A model generated the notes under the pieces. The model did not search any database and was not told the origin of the DNA. It saw only the letters and a list, made by a program, of their open reading frames with translations. 64,000 nt of DNA from Pelagimonas sp. (GTDB lineage: Bacteria > Pseudomonadota > Alphaproteobacteria > Rhodobacterales > Rhodobacteraceae): NCBI GenBank assembly GCA_025210265.1, contig JAOASD010000031.1:62001-126000 (forward strand), in the 5' to 3' direction. The translations under genes were made by a program, and so were the position numbers. Every line of letters starts with the position of its first letter. The first letter of the stretch is position 1. Below, piece by piece: positions 23,910-33,676 of the stretch.

Positions 23910-24550
23910 GAGGCGCTGGCCTCAAGATGTTCGAGGACAGTTTGGGAAATATCCAAAGCGACCTTTTCTATACTCTGATTGCCCTGAATAACGGAAAATC
24001 GTGCACTAAATTCCCTTGATAGTGCAAGAAAATCCTCGCGCATCTGGCACTGCAGCGGCAGGCCAAAATCCTCAAAACGCTCTTCTTCGGTGGCGCGGGC
24101 CTTGGCGCGGGACAGGCTTGCCTCGGGGTCCATGTCGACCAAAAGGGTCAGGTCTGGCTCCATCCCGATCATCAGATCGTGCAGCGCATCGACCCGGCTG
24201 CGCAGCCCGGTGCGGCCCTGATACATGCGGGTGCTGTCGGCAAAGCGGTCGCAGATCACGATCTGACCGGCGGCCAGCGCAGGCCAGATCACACGTTCCA
24301 GATGGTCGCGGCGCGCGGCGGTGAACAGCAGCAATTCGGTTTCCGCTGACCAGCGATCGGGGTCGCCCTGCAGCACCAGCGTGCGGATTTCCTCGGCACC
24401 GGGGCTGCCGCCGGGTTCGCGGGTCAGGATAACCGTATGGCCCTGCGCGCGCAGCGTGTCTGCCAGCAGGCGCGCCTGGGTGGATTTGCCTGATCCGTCA
24501 ATGCCTTCAAAGGTGATGAACAGGCCGGGATGGGGGCGTGGCGCGCTCAA
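23906..24550 (-). CDS. tmk: thymidylate kinase
   Basis: A 214-residue dTMP kinase. P-loop FEGIDGSGKSTQA near residues 14-26, LTREPGGSPGAEEIR for substrate binding, and the DR motif in CDRFADSTRMYQG. It makes dTDP in the cytosol. Translation probably starts with TTG at 24550, overlapping the dac stop by 4 bases (TTGA), which indicates translational coupling in the dac-tmk-holB unit. Confidence 0.95.
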   Translation of the reverse strand: MSAPRPHPGLFITFEGIDGSGKSTQARLLADTLRAQGHTVILTREPGGSPGAEEIRTLVLQGDPDRWSAETELLLFTAARRDHLERVIWPALAAGQIVICDRFADSTRMYQGRTGLRSRVDALHDLMIGMEPDLTLLVDMDPEASLSRAKARATEEERFEDFGLPLQCQMREDFLALSREFSARFSVIQGNQSIEKVALDISQTVLEHLEASAS

Positions 24551-25719
24551 CTGTCATCCGCCGCGTTGCGGTCCTGCAGCCGTTCCAGCAGCACTTTGGA
24601 CACTGTGACCATGCGATCCATGAAGCCCCCGGCCAGCACGTCTTTTTCCGCCACCAGCGGCACACGGGTTTCGGGCAGACCGGCGGGCGAAATGATCAAC
24701 TCGGCCAGCTGCTGGCCCTGCTTGATTGGGGCTTCGATCGGGCCATTATAGACCACTTCGGCCTGCAAGCCACCGGGCACTGCGACCGGCAAAAGCAGAG
24801 TGATGTCCTTTTCTGAGACCAGCCCGACGCTGTCCTCGGCCCCCAGAAAAATCTCTGCCTGAGCAATGGATTTTCCTTGGGTGACAACCGTTTGCTCGGC
24901 GAATTGACGGAAAGCCCAGTTCACGATGCTTTCCGATTCCTCGGCTCGGGCCTTGGCGGATCCCAGGCCGGTGATTGCAAAAATCACCCGACGATCCCCC
25001 TGTTTGGCGGACCCGACCAGACCATAGCCCGCCTCCTGCGTGTGACCGGTTTTCAGACCATCCGCGCCGATACCAAGCCCCAGCAGCGGGTTGCGATTAT
25101 AGCGGTTCTGGCTTTCCTTTTCATCAAATAGAAACTCTTTTTGTGCGAAAAGGGGATAGAATTCGGGGAAATCCTCGATCAGGTGGCGCGCCAGCAGCAC
25201 AAGGTCGCGCATGGACATCACATGCCCTGGTGAGGGCCAGCCATTGGAGTTTTGAAAGGTCGACCCGGTCATGCCCAGCTGTTGTGCGCGCTGGGTCATC
25301 ATACGTGCGAAACCGGCCTCTGTCCCATCGGGGGACAGGGTTTCGGCGATCACAGCACAGGCATCATTGCCGGACAGGACAATAATACCACGCAGCAGGT
25401 CTTCGACGCGGACGCGTTCGCCAGCCTTCAGGAACAGGGTCGAACCGCCGTAATTCATGGCGTGCTGCGACACGCGCAGCTCTTCGTTCATGGACAGACG
25501 CCCGTCGCGGATTGCCTCGAACGCAATATAGAGCGTCATCAGTTTGGACATGGAGGCAGGGGGCAGGGACAGGTCTGCTTCTTTCGCCAGCAACACCGTG
25601 CCCGTGGTCTGATCCAGCACAAAGGCCGCGCGGGCGCGGGTGTCAAAGGCCAGGGCCTGGCTGGCCATCAGGGCCAGTGCACAGGCCGTGCCCAAAAGGC
25701 GGCGGGGGAAGGCTGTCAT
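24547..25719 (-). CDS. dacC: D-alanyl-D-alanine carboxypeptidase (PBP5/DacF family)
   Basis: The 390-residue exported protein has a signal peptide (LLGTACALALMASQALA). Catalytic motifs are SMSK in PPASMSKLMTLY (S-x-x-K, about residue 58), SGN in VLSGNDACAV, and KTG in GLKTGHTQEAGYG. It trims the terminal D-Ala from peptidoglycan pentapeptides in the periplasm. A C-terminal beta-rich domain and a final helix are typical of PBP5-like membrane association. First gene of the dac-tmk-holB unit. Confidence 0.92.
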   Translation of the reverse strand: MTAFPRRLLGTACALALMASQALAFDTRARAAFVLDQTTGTVLLAKEADLSLPPASMSKLMTLYIAFEAIRDGRLSMNEELRVSQHAMNYGGSTLFLKAGERVRVEDLLRGIIVLSGNDACAVIAETLSPDGTEAGFARMMTQRAQQLGMTGSTFQNSNGWPSPGHVMSMRDLVLLARHLIEDFPEFYPLFAQKEFLFDEKESQNRYNRNPLLGLGIGADGLKTGHTQEAGYGLVGSAKQGDRRVIFAITGLGSAKARAEESESIVNWAFRQFAEQTVVTQGKSIAQAEIFLGAEDSVGLVSEKDITLLLPVAVPGGLQAEVVYNGPIEAPIKQGQQLAELIISPAGLPETRVPLVAEKDVLAGGFMDRMVTVSKVLLERLQDRNAADDS

Positions 25720-25862
25720 TGGGCTGCTCCTTCGTCTTGTCGCGAGTCTCTATTCTTATCGCCCATTGTGCTGGGGCTGTCACCCGGAAGGGCGCGGGAT
25801 ATGGCGGGGTTTTGCCGCTGTTTTCGGCCAGATCCGTCCTGTGACCGGGCGCCGGGCAAAAG

Positions 25863-25892
25863 AAAACCCCGAGCCGCGCGGCATCGGGGTTT
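25863..25892 (-). terminator. intrinsic terminator after the SPOR lipoprotein gene
   Basis: AAACCCCGA and TCGGGGTTT form a 9-bp stem; on the minus strand it is followed by a T-rich run (TCTTTTG). Confidence 0.8.
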
Positions 25893-25915
25893 CCAAAGCA
25901 TTGATTTGGGCCGGT

Positions 25916-26830
25916 TCAGTGCGTCACAGCGTAGGCGTCGGTAAACCCGCTGCCTTTGATCTTTTTGATCAGTGCGCTCAGCTCGCTTTTGTCCTGTGCA
26001 GGGCCGACAATCACGCGCCAGAAGGTTTTCCCGCGCGAATTTTGCTTTTTCACTGTCGGGACCATGCCGGCCTGACGCATGGCTGCGGCGGTGTTTTTGG
26101 CATTTTGTTCGACGCTGAAAATCCCAATTTGAACAAAGGGTTTTTGCAGTTTGGAGGCGGGTTTGGACGGTGCAGCCTGTGCGACGGCGGGTTTTGCATC
26201 GCTGGTGACGGCCGGTGTGCTGGGCGTCAATGCAGCGGTTTCAATGGCAGCTGCCGCGCCGGAAACAACCGGATCCAGCGGGGCCGCGGCGACCTCGGGG
26301 GCGGCGGGTATGGCACCGCTGTCATTCAGGGCATCGGGTTGCGGATCCAGCGACACCTCTTCGCGTTTCAGGGCGATCACATCCAGGTTGCCCGGCTGTC
26401 CCGCCAGCAGCCCCAGCGCCTCTGCCGCGTCCGAAGATACCTGCAGGCGCGGTCCCGGCGATTGACGTTCGCGGCGGAACAATGCGCCAATCACAAAATT
26501 GCCATTGATCTCGTTGCGGATGATCACGCGGCCCGGTTCCTTGACCTCGGGATGGGCGACCCAGACACCGCCGAGCGAGGGGCGGCCGTCCCACAGGCCG
26601 GCTTCGGTGGCCTGGAAAATTTCGGGCGCTTCGATGTCGCGCTCTTCGGTGCGGCCAGGTTTGAACCCACCGGCATCAGCGCGCGCGACGACCTCGTCTC
26701 CGGCTGGGGCTTTGGCCTGCAAAAAGCCGGGCATCTGCCCATCGGCACAGGCCGCAAGGGTAAAGAACCCCAAAATCAGGATGGAGTTGCGCAGTTTCCT
26801 GCTGCGAAATGCCGATTGCCACATGCTCAT
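25916..26830 (-). CDS. SPOR-domain lipoprotein
   Basis: A 304-residue protein with a lipoprotein signal ending in the lipobox LAAC (FFTLAACADG). The middle is an Ala/Pro/Val-rich low-complexity linker. The last 80 residues form a SPOR domain (KPFVQIGIFSVEQNAKNTAAA and WRVIVGPAQDKSELSALIKK), which binds denuded glycan strands at the septum. ATG 26830 is preferred to 26842 because GAGG sits 6 bases ahead. Position upstream of a PBP5-type carboxypeptidase suits a role in cell-wall remodelling at division. Confidence 0.87.
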   Translation of the reverse strand: MSMWQSAFRSRKLRNSILILGFFTLAACADGQMPGFLQAKAPAGDEVVARADAGGFKPGRTEERDIEAPEIFQATEAGLWDGRPSLGGVWVAHPEVKEPGRVIIRNEINGNFVIGALFRRERQSPGPRLQVSSDAAEALGLLAGQPGNLDVIALKREEVSLDPQPDALNDSGAIPAAPEVAAAPLDPVVSGAAAAIETAALTPSTPAVTSDAKPAVAQAAPSKPASKLQKPFVQIGIFSVEQNAKNTAAAMRQAGMVPTVKKQNSRGKTFWRVIVGPAQDKSELSALIKKIKGSGFTDAYAVTH

Positions 26831-27110
26831 GTCTCGCCTCATGCCTGCTCTGACGCGGGTGTGCCGCGCGGTTTTGGGGTCGGTGGGGGCCTCTGCGGGC
26901 CGGTTCCTGCGATCCCAATGTGAAACTGCCTCGTTCGGGCACTTTTGTGCCCTTTTATTGGCATATTATCTGGTTTGTGCCGGTATGGAAAGCCTTGCGA
27001 TTCGGCCTGCGCGGATTTCTGTGGCGCGCTTGCAATGGCTGCTGCGTCTGGGGCTTTTAGAATCGCTGCGCCCGCATTAAGGCTGAACGACACGCAGGAC
27101 CGCGCGGTTA
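26831..27110. other. intergenic region before tRNA-Ser
   Basis: About 280 bases between the SPOR gene and tRNA-Ser. I found no supported coding region or RNA; open frames here have no recognisable features. Confidence 0.4.
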
Positions 27111-27198
27111 GGAAGAGTGGCAGAGTGGTCGAATGCACCGGTCTTGAAAACCGGCGAGGTGCAAGCCTCCGTGGGTTCGAATCCCACCTCTTCCGCCA
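27111..27198 (+). tRNA. tRNA-Ser(UGA)
   Basis: The acceptor stem pairs GGAAGAG with CTCTTCC; the anticodon loop CTTGAAA gives anticodon TGA (27145-27147). A long variable arm (GAGGTGCAAGCCTC), class II, is followed by a T-arm with GGTTCGAATCC, and CCA is encoded (27196-27198). Confidence 0.97.
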
Positions 27199-27396
27199 TG
27201 CGCCATATCTGATCCTGCTTCCAGACGGTTACATGCGAATCTTTGGTTGTGCCCTGCGTGGGTGCAGATCGGTGCCGGGCTGGATAGTGTCAAGCGCGGC
27301 AAATGCCCCTGCGCCGCTTGCATCCCGCTGCGCCCGCACATAGGTTCCGCCCAAATTCGCGCGGGGGAGGCCCCGACCACCAAAAAGGAGCACCCC

Positions 27397-27684
27397 ATGG
27401 AAGGCAACGCGATTGCGCAATTCGCCCCCCTCATTCTGATCTTTGCGATCATGTATTTCCTGCTGATCCGTCCGCAGCAGAAAAAGATGAAAGAGCATCA
27501 GAACATGGTGTCGGCGCTGCGCCGGGGCGATCAGGTTGTCACCCAGGGTGGCATCATCGGCAAGGTGGCCAAGGTCAAGGATGATAACGAGCTGGAGATC
27601 GAGATCGCCGAGGGCGTCAAGATCCGCGTCGTGCGCTCCACCGTGGCGCAGGTTCTGTCGAAAACCGAGCCTGCTGAGGGCTGA
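27397..27684 (+). CDS. yajC: preprotein translocase subunit YajC
   Basis: A 95-residue protein with one N-terminal membrane helix (FAPLILIFAIMYFLLI) followed by the conserved RPQQKKMKEHQNMVSAL and GDQVVTQGGIIGKV segments of YajC. It associates with SecDF-YidC at the Sec translocon. The AAGGAG RBS supports ATG 27397. It is followed 6 bases later by secD. Confidence 0.95.
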   Translation: MEGNAIAQFAPLILIFAIMYFLLIRPQQKKMKEHQNMVSALRRGDQVVTQGGIIGKVAKVKDDNELEIEIAEGVKIRVVRSTVAQVLSKTEPAEG

Positions 27685-27690
27685 TAAACC

Positions 27691-29352
27691 ATGCTGCAGA
27701 TCGACCTCTGGAAGCGGCTGCTGATCTGGACGACGCTGGCCGTCGGTCTGCTGCTGGCCATGCCCAATGCCTTTTACACCCGTGTAGAAGGCCATAACGA
27801 CGCTGTTGCCGCCATAGACCTTGGCGCCAACACCCCCGAAAATCAGGAAGCTGCGGGCGCTTGGCCTGGCTTCCTGCCTTCCAGCCTTGTTAATCTGGGT
27901 CTGGACCTGCGCGGCGGCGCGCATCTGCTGGCCGAGGTCCGTGTGCAGGATGTGTACACCGCCCGGATGGAGGCGCTCTGGCCGGATGTGCGCGATCTTC
28001 TGCGCGACGAACGCGCCGTGGTTGGCGGTATCCGCCAGCAGGACGGTGCGCCGGGCGAGCTGCGCGTGCGAATTTCCAAACCCGAGGGCATGTCGCGTGC
28101 ATTGGAATTGGTGCGCGGTCTGGCCCGTCCGGTTGTCTCGCTGACCGGGGCAGGGGCCACGGATCTGCAGGTTGCTGCGGATGGCAGCGACATCGTTGTC
28201 ACCCTGTCAGAGGCCGAACAGCAGGCCACTGACGAACGCACCATGCAGCAAAGCCTTGAAATCATTCGCCGTCGTATCGACGAGGTCGGCACCCGCGAAC
28301 CAACGATCCAGCGTCAGGGCAGCGACCGGATCCTGATCCAGGTGCCGGGCATCGGGTCAGCGCAGGAACTCAAAGAGATCATCGGCACCACCGCTCAGCT
28401 GACGTTCCAACCGGTTGTTGGCCGCTCTGGCGATGCCGGGGCCAATCCGGGCAGCGGCAACGAAATCCTGCCTTCGATCGACGAAGAGGGCGTGTATTAC
28501 ATCCTCGAAAAGAACCCGGTCGTGACTGGCGAGGAGTTGGTCGATGCCCAGCCCAGCTTTGACCAGAATGGCCGCCCGGCGGTGAATTTCCGGTTCAACC
28601 CCGCCGGTGCGCGTAAATTTGGCGACTACACCGCCGAAAATATCGGCAGCCCCTTTGCCATCGTGCTGGACGAAGAGGTGATTTCCGCCCCGGTGATCCA
28701 AAGCCATATTCCCGGCGGATCGGGCATCATCACCGGGCGTTTCTCGGTCGAGGAAAGCACCAATCTGGCGGTTCTGCTGCGCGCGGGCGCTCTGCCTGCC
28801 GGGCTGGATTTCCTAGAAGAGCGCACCATCGGCCCGGAACTGGGGCAGGACAGCATCGACGCAGGCAAGGTCGCCACGGCCGTGGCTTTTGTCGCCGTGC
28901 TGGTGTTTATGTTCCTCAGCTATGGGCTGTTCGGGGTCTTTGCCAATGTGGCGCTGATCATGAACATCGCGCTGATTTTTGGCCTGCTGTCCCTGATCGG
29001 GGCGACGCTGACCTTGCCGGGCATTGCGGGCATCGTGCTGACCGTCGGCATGGCGGTGGATGCCAATGTGCTGGTGTTTGAACGCATCCGCGAAGAGCTG
29101 AAGACCGCCAAGGGCCCGGCCCGCGCGATTGAGCTGGGCTATGAAAAGGCCCTGTCGGCCATCGTGGACGCCAATATCACCACATTCATCACGGCTGTGA
29201 TCCTTTATGTCATGGGCTCGGGTCCGGTGCGTGGCTTTGCCATCACCCTTGGCCTTGGCATCCTGACCTCGGTTTTCACCGCCATTTTCGTCACAAGGCT
29301 TCTGATCGTGATCTGGTTCGAACGCCGCCGTCCCAAAAAGATCGAGGTGTAA
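27691..29352 (+). CDS. secD: protein translocase subunit SecD
   Basis: A 553-residue membrane protein: one N-terminal helix, a large periplasmic P1 domain with the LGLDLRGGAHLL motif near residue 70, then five helices in the C-terminal RND-type portion (AVAFVAVLVFMFLSYGLFGVF onward; VGMAVDANVLVFERIREE is the conserved GMAVDANVLIFERIREE-like block). With SecF it uses the proton gradient to complete protein export. Confidence 0.96.
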   Translation: MLQIDLWKRLLIWTTLAVGLLLAMPNAFYTRVEGHNDAVAAIDLGANTPENQEAAGAWPGFLPSSLVNLGLDLRGGAHLLAEVRVQDVYTARMEALWPDVRDLLRDERAVVGGIRQQDGAPGELRVRISKPEGMSRALELVRGLARPVVSLTGAGATDLQVAADGSDIVVTLSEAEQQATDERTMQQSLEIIRRRIDEVGTREPTIQRQGSDRILIQVPGIGSAQELKEIIGTTAQLTFQPVVGRSGDAGANPGSGNEILPSIDEEGVYYILEKNPVVTGEELVDAQPSFDQNGRPAVNFRFNPAGARKFGDYTAENIGSPFAIVLDEEVISAPVIQSHIPGGSGIITGRFSVEESTNLAVLLRAGALPAGLDFLEERTIGPELGQDSIDAGKVATAVAFVAVLVFMFLSYGLFGVFANVALIMNIALIFGLLSLIGATLTLPGIAGIVLTVGMAVDANVLVFERIREELKTAKGPARAIELGYEKALSAIVDANITTFITAVILYVMGSGPVRGFAITLGLGILTSVFTAIFVTRLLIVIWFERRRPKKIEV

Positions 29353-29353
29353 G

Positions 29354-30322
29354 ATGCGACTGAAGCTCGTCCCCGCCCAGACCAATTGGGATTTCTTTTC
29401 GCGCTCTCGCCTGTGGCTGGGTATCTCCGCACTGCTGATGGTTGTGGCCTTTGCCAGCTTTATGATCCAGGGCCTGAATTACGGCATTGATTTCCGCGGT
29501 GGCACCACGATCCGCACGGAAAGCGCGCAGCCAGTGGATGTGGCCGGGTACCGCGACGCTTTGGCGGCGCTGGATCTGGGCGATACCACGATTTCCGAAG
29601 TGTTCGACCCGACCTTCCGCGACGATCAGAATGTGGCGATGATCCGCATTCAAGCGCAGGACGGTCAGGAATCGGTGACATCGGACGTGCTGGAGGCCGC
29701 GCAGGGCGCGCTGAAAACCGTCGCCCCGGACATCAAATTCGTGTCGGTTGAATCCGTTGGCCCCAAAGTGTCGGGTGAATTGGTGAAAACCGCTGCGATT
29801 GCCGTGGCCTTGGCCATTGGCGCGGTGCTGTTCTACATCTGGCTGCGTTTTGAATGGCAATTCGCGCTGGGGGCCGTGGCGGCGCTGGTGCATGACGTGG
29901 TGCTGACCATCGGCGTGTTTTCCGAACTGCAGATCAAGTTCGATCTGGCCATCATCGCGGCGCTTCTGACCATCGTGGGCTATTCGCTGAACGACACGGT
30001 GGTTGTGTTTGACCGAGTGCGAGAAAACCTGATCCGCTACAAATCCAAGGATCTCAAAGAGGTGCTGAACCTCTCGATCAACGAGACCCTGAGCCGGACT
30101 TTCATGACCTCGGCCACCACGCTGCTGGCGCTGATCGCGCTGTTCGTGCTGGGGGGTGATGTGATCCGGGGCTTTGTCTTTGCGATGATCTGGGGTGTGA
30201 TCGTGGGGACATATTCCTCGATCTTCGTGGCTTCGGCCATGCTGCTGCGCCTTGGGGTGAAACGCGACTGGTCCAAGCCCACGGACACCACGGGCAATCA
30301 GTTCGGCAATATCGATGCCTGA
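29354..30322 (+). CDS. secF: protein translocase subunit SecF
   Basis: A 322-residue partner of SecD with six predicted membrane helices. Signatures: LNYGIDFRGGTTI in the first periplasmic loop and YSLNDTVVVFDRVRENL near residue 215. The gene begins one base after the secD stop and overlaps the next gene by 8 bases. Confidence 0.96.
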   Translation: MRLKLVPAQTNWDFFSRSRLWLGISALLMVVAFASFMIQGLNYGIDFRGGTTIRTESAQPVDVAGYRDALAALDLGDTTISEVFDPTFRDDQNVAMIRIQAQDGQESVTSDVLEAAQGALKTVAPDIKFVSVESVGPKVSGELVKTAAIAVALAIGAVLFYIWLRFEWQFALGAVAALVHDVVLTIGVFSELQIKFDLAIIAALLTIVGYSLNDTVVVFDRVRENLIRYKSKDLKEVLNLSINETLSRTFMTSATTLLALIALFVLGGDVIRGFVFAMIWGVIVGTYSSIFVASAMLLRLGVKRDWSKPTDTTGNQFGNIDA

Positions 30323-31076
30323 GATCTGGTCCGGCCTGACCGCGCTGCCGGCGCAGGTTGGGCTGGGCTGGATTGTTCTTGCCGCCTTTCTGGGCGGCAT
30401 GGTGCGCGGGTTCACTGGTTTTGGGACCGCTCTGGTCTATCTGCCGGTGGCCGCGCAATTTCTTGACCCCTTCATCGCGATCATCACCCTGACCATCATG
30501 GATGTGGTTGGCCCGGTGCCTTTGGTGCCGCGTGCCTGGCGCGAGGCGGCGCGGCGCGATCTGGTCCGCCTGTGTCTGGCCATGGCGCTGAGCCTGCCAC
30601 TGGGCCTGTGGGTGCTGAGCCTCGTTGCGCCGGAGCTGTTCCGTTATACGGTCAGCTTTCTTGCGCTGGGGATGCTGGTGGTGCTGGCCAGCGGGCTGCG
30701 CTGGAAAGGCGCGGTGCGCGGGCGCATGGTCGCCGCGATTGGTGCAGTGTCGGGTTTCCTTGGTGGGATTGCCGGGCTGCCCGGCCCGCCGGTGATCCTG
30801 TTCTACATGGCGCGGCCTTTGCCGGTGCAGGTGATACGGGCCACGATCCTGTTGTTTCTGCTGATCTTTGATCTGGTGCTGCTGGGCTATCTGGGCCTGT
30901 GGGGGCGGCTGGATCTGTTTGCGGTGGGGCTGGGCCTGGCGCTGATTGTGCCCAACATGGCGGGGGGCCTTTTGGGCGGGCGGCTGTTTGATCCTGCGCG
31001 AGAGTGGCTCTATCGCGGGGCGGCCTATATTATCATCGCAGTATCGGGCCTGTCGGGCCTGCCATTCTTTGGATAG
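30315..31076 (+). CDS. TauE/SafE family sulfite exporter-like permease
   Basis: A 253-residue protein of seven to eight hydrophobic helices. Two repeats carry the family pattern GGMVRGFTGFGTAL (N-terminal) and GFLGGIAGLPGPPVILFYM (central). TauE/SafE proteins are proposed to export sulfite, sulfoacetate or related organosulfur anions. It overlaps secF by 8 bases, but a link to Sec is not implied. The transported substrate is unknown. Confidence 0.85.
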   Translation: MPEIWSGLTALPAQVGLGWIVLAAFLGGMVRGFTGFGTALVYLPVAAQFLDPFIAIITLTIMDVVGPVPLVPRAWREAARRDLVRLCLAMALSLPLGLWVLSLVAPELFRYTVSFLALGMLVVLASGLRWKGAVRGRMVAAIGAVSGFLGGIAGLPGPPVILFYMARPLPVQVIRATILLFLLIFDLVLLGYLGLWGRLDLFAVGLGLALIVPNMAGGLLGGRLFDPAREWLYRGAAYIIIAVSGLSGLPFFG

Positions 31077-31085
31077 GGGGCTGTC

Positions 31086-31439
31086 ATGCAGCTGAGTGAA
31101 ACCAGTTTCGGAGAGGCCGTGCCCGTGGATGGCTATGGCGACGGGTTCTTTCGCGTCGGCGGTAAGGTCTGCATGGGCCCGCTGTTGATGGCAGGGGCGG
31201 GGCCTTTGGTTTGGAAAGGTTTGGACGATTCCGCGCCGCTGCTGGCCTTGGCTGGCGAGGTCGATGTGCTGTTTTTCGGCATGGGGGCTGAGATCGCGTT
31301 TTTGCCCGCGCCGTTGCGCATGGCGCTGGAAGAGGCCGGAATCGGGGTTGAGCTGATGGCGTCGCCCTCGGCCTGTCGCACCTATAACGTGCTCTTGAGC
31401 GAGGGGCGCCGTGTGGCTTTGGCGGCTCTTCCCGTCTGA
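31086..31439 (+). CDS. Mth938-like (DUF498) domain protein
   Basis: A 117-residue single-domain protein of the Mth938/NDUFAF3 family: VDGYGDGFFRVGGKV, the LLALAGEVDVLFFGMGAE strand-turn and the SPSACRTYNVLLSEGRRVA ending, typical of the group. Eukaryotic homologues help assemble respiratory complex I; bacterial function is not established. It often lies beside secDF in alphaproteobacteria and is here 9 bases after the permease gene. Confidence 0.85.
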   Translation: MQLSETSFGEAVPVDGYGDGFFRVGGKVCMGPLLMAGAGPLVWKGLDDSAPLLALAGEVDVLFFGMGAEIAFLPAPLRMALEEAGIGVELMASPSACRTYNVLLSEGRRVALAALPV

Positions 31440-31447
31440 GCGCGGGT

Positions 31448-31471
31448 CAAGATTTTCTGGGGAAAATCTTG
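31448..31471. repeat. AT-rich intergenic palindrome (copy 2)
   Basis: CAAGATTTTC and GAAAATCTTG, a perfect 10-bp inverted repeat with a 4-base loop, 8 bases after the Mth938-like stop and directly followed by a GGGGGC-family repeat. Confidence 0.75.
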
Positions 31472-31474
31472 TTT

Positions 31475-31534
31475 GGGGGCGCAGCCCCCGCCGCCTGCGG
31501 CGTCTCCCCCGGAGTATTTTGACCAAGAAGAAGC
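31475..31534 (+). repeat. GGGGGC...GGAGTATTT intergenic repeat (copy C)
   Basis: GGGGGC/GCCCCC, GCCTGCGGCGTCTCCCCC and GGAGTATTTT with ACCAAGAAGAAG. It ends about 60 bases before ccmA. Confidence 0.75.
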
Positions 31535-31595
31535 CAGGGGGCTTGCGGCGGATTGGCGGGTTTCGTCAGTTGCTTGGCTGGGGTAGGCACTGTTT

Positions 31596-32210
31596 ATGGA
31601 ATTGAGTGTCAAAGATCTGGCAGTGGCGCGCGGCGGTGTGCCCGTGCTTGAGGGGGTCAGTTTTGTGCTGACCTCTGGGCGGGCGCTGGTGCTGCGCGGG
31701 CCCAATGGCTGTGGCAAGACCACGTTGTTGCGCACGGTGGCCGGGTTGCAGCCTGCGCTGGAGGGGGAGATTTCCGGCGCTGAGGATCAGGTTGCTTATG
31801 CCGGTCACAGCGACGGGTTAAAGGCGATGTTGAGCGTGGGGGAAAACCTGCGGTTCTGGGCGTCTGTCTTTGGTCAGAGTGACATCAGCGCGGCGCTTGA
31901 GGGGTTCGATCTGGTGGATCTGGAGGACCGCCCGGCGGGGGCTTTGTCTGCGGGGCAGAAGAGACGGCTGGGTTTGGCGCGGTTGATGGTCACGGGGCGT
32001 CCGATCTGGATCTTGGATGAGCCAACCGTGTCATTGGATGCTGCGTCCGTTGCGTTGTTTGCGCAGGCGGTGCGGGGGCATCTGGCGCAGGGCGGGGCGG
32101 CATTGATGGCGACCCATATTGATCTGGGCATCTCGGAGGCCGAGATTTTGGATGTGGCCCCTTACAAGGCTCGGATCCGCGTTGCCGCGCAAGACGAGGC
32201 CTTTCTATGA
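31596..32210 (+). CDS. ccmA: cytochrome c biogenesis heme exporter ATP-binding protein CcmA
   Basis: A 204-residue ABC ATPase: Walker [14 protein letters not shown] (about residue 35), signature [14 protein letters not shown], and Walker [14 protein letters not shown]. Small size and partnership with ccmB identify CcmA. It powers release of holo-CcmE from CcmCD in System I cytochrome c maturation. Its stop overlaps the ccmB start by 4 bases (ATGA). Confidence 0.93.
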   Translation: MELSVKDLAVARGGVPVLEGVSFVLTSGRALVLRGPNGCGKTTLLRTVAGLQPALEGEISGAEDQVAYAGHSDGLKAMLSVGENLRFWASVFGQSDISAALEGFDLVDLEDRPAGALSAGQKRRLGLARLMVTGRPIWILDEPTVSLDAASVALFAQAVRGHLAQGGAALMATHIDLGISEAEILDVAPYKARIRVAAQDEAFL

Positions 32211-32863
32211 TTGCTTTGCTGATGCGCGATCTGCGGCTGGCGGTGCGCGCTGGCGGGGGCTTTGGCCTGGGGCTGGCGTTTTTCCTGATTGTCACGGTGC
32301 TGGTGCCCTTTGGGGTGGGGCCGGAAACCGGGTTGTTGTCCAAGATCGCGCCTGGGGTGTTGTGGATCGGCGCGCTGCTGGCCTGCCTTTTGTCGCTGGA
32401 CCGGGTGCTGGCGCTGGATTGGGAGGACGGGTCGCTGGATCTGCTGGCCACTGCGCCCTTGCCGATGGAAGGCATCGTCACGATCAAGGCGCTGGCCCAT
32501 TGGATCACCACGGGCCTGCCGCTGGTGATTGCAGCGCCTGTGTTGGGCGTGTTGTTGAACCTGCCGGAAACGGCGTTCCTGTGGGTGTTTATCTCGCTGT
32601 TGCTGGGCACGCCAGCACTGTCGGTGATTGGCACCTTTGGTGCGGCGCTGACCGTGGGGCTGAAGCGCGGCGGGTTGTTGTTGTCGCTGCTGGTGCTGCC
32701 GCTTTACGTTCCGACGCTGATCTTTGGTGCCGAGGTGGCGCGGCGCGGGGCCGAGGGGCTGGCCGTGCAGACGCCGCTTTTGATGCTGGCGGGGATCAGC
32801 GCGGGGGCGCTGGCGCTGATGCCCTTTGCTTCGGCGGCGGTGCTGCGGATCAATCTTCGGTGA
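32207..32863 (+). CDS. ccmB: heme exporter protein CcmB
   Basis: A 218-residue inner-membrane protein with six hydrophobic helices; characteristic segments are [20 protein letters not shown] and [21 protein letters not shown]. It is the membrane partner of CcmA. The gene is coupled to ccmA and followed by an 84-base gap before ccmC. Confidence 0.93.
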   Translation: MIALLMRDLRLAVRAGGGFGLGLAFFLIVTVLVPFGVGPETGLLSKIAPGVLWIGALLACLLSLDRVLALDWEDGSLDLLATAPLPMEGIVTIKALAHWITTGLPLVIAAPVLGVLLNLPETAFLWVFISLLLGTPALSVIGTFGAALTVGLKRGGLLLSLLVLPLYVPTLIFGAEVARRGAEGLAVQTPLLMLAGISAGALALMPFASAAVLRINLR

Positions 32864-32947
32864 GGGTCATCAAACCGCTCTGCGCCATATTGCGCATTGT
32901 GCATATTTGACGTGTAAACAGGGCGCAGCTGCGCTAGAGGAAAGCCC

Positions 32948-33676
32948 ATGTCTATCTGGGAATACGCAAATCCGGTCAAGTTCATCCGGACCACGGACCG
33001 CCTGATGCCATGGCTTGCCTCGGGCGCGCTGATCTGCCTGAGTGCCGGGCTGATCTGGGGATTTTTCTTTACGCCGGATGATTTCCGGCAGGGCAGCACG
33101 GTCAAGATCATCTACCTGCATGTGCCAAGCGCCCTGATGGCGATCAACGCCTGGATGATGATGTTGGTTGCTTCGCTGATCTGGATCATCCGCCGCCATC
33201 ATGTCAGTGCGCTGGCCGCCCGCGCTGCCGCGCCTGTTGGGGCAGTTATGACGCTGATTGCACTGGCGACCGGGGCGATCTGGGGCCAGCCCATGTGGGG
33301 CACCTGGTGGGAATGGGATCCGCGGCTGACCTCGTTCCTGATCCTGTTCCTGTTCTACCTTGGTTACATGGCGCTGTGGGCGGCGATCGAAAATGACGAC
33401 ACGGCTGCGGATCTGACCTCGATCCTGTGTCTTGTCGGGTCGGTCTTTGCCTTGCTGAGCCGCTATGCGGTGAATTTCTGGAACCAGGGCCTGCATCAGG
33501 GCGCTTCGCTGTCGCTGGACAAGGAAGAGAACGTGGCCGACGTGTTCTATTTCCCGCTGCTGGTCTGTATCGCGGGGTTTGTGCTGCTGTTCATCGCGCT
33601 TGTTTTCCTGCGCACACAGACGGAAATCCGGGCGCGTCGCGCGCGGGCGCTTTTGGCACGGGAGGGGCAGCGATGA
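32948..33676 (+). CDS. ccmC: heme transporter CcmC (heme lyase for CcmE)
   Basis: A 242-residue membrane protein with six helices and the tryptophan-rich WWD heme-handling motif in GQPMWGTWWEWDPRLTS. Conserved periplasmic histidines lie in YLHVPSA and GLHQGAS. It loads heme onto CcmE. The stop overlaps the ccmD start. Confidence 0.95.
   Translation: MSIWEYANPVKFIRTTDRLMPWLASGALICLSAGLIWGFFFTPDDFRQGSTVKIIYLHVPSALMAINAWMMMLVASLIWIIRRHHVSALAARAAAPVGAVMTLIALATGAIWGQPMWGTWWEWDPRLTSFLILFLFYLGYMALWAAIENDDTAADLTSILCLVGSVFALLSRYAVNFWNQGLHQGASLSLDKEENVADVFYFPLLVCIAGFVLLFIALVFLRTQTEIRARRARALLAREGQR

Noticed and set aside
26945-27343. Plus-strand frame covering tRNA-Ser
   Set aside because: It includes the tRNA gene itself, so it is not a protein gene.
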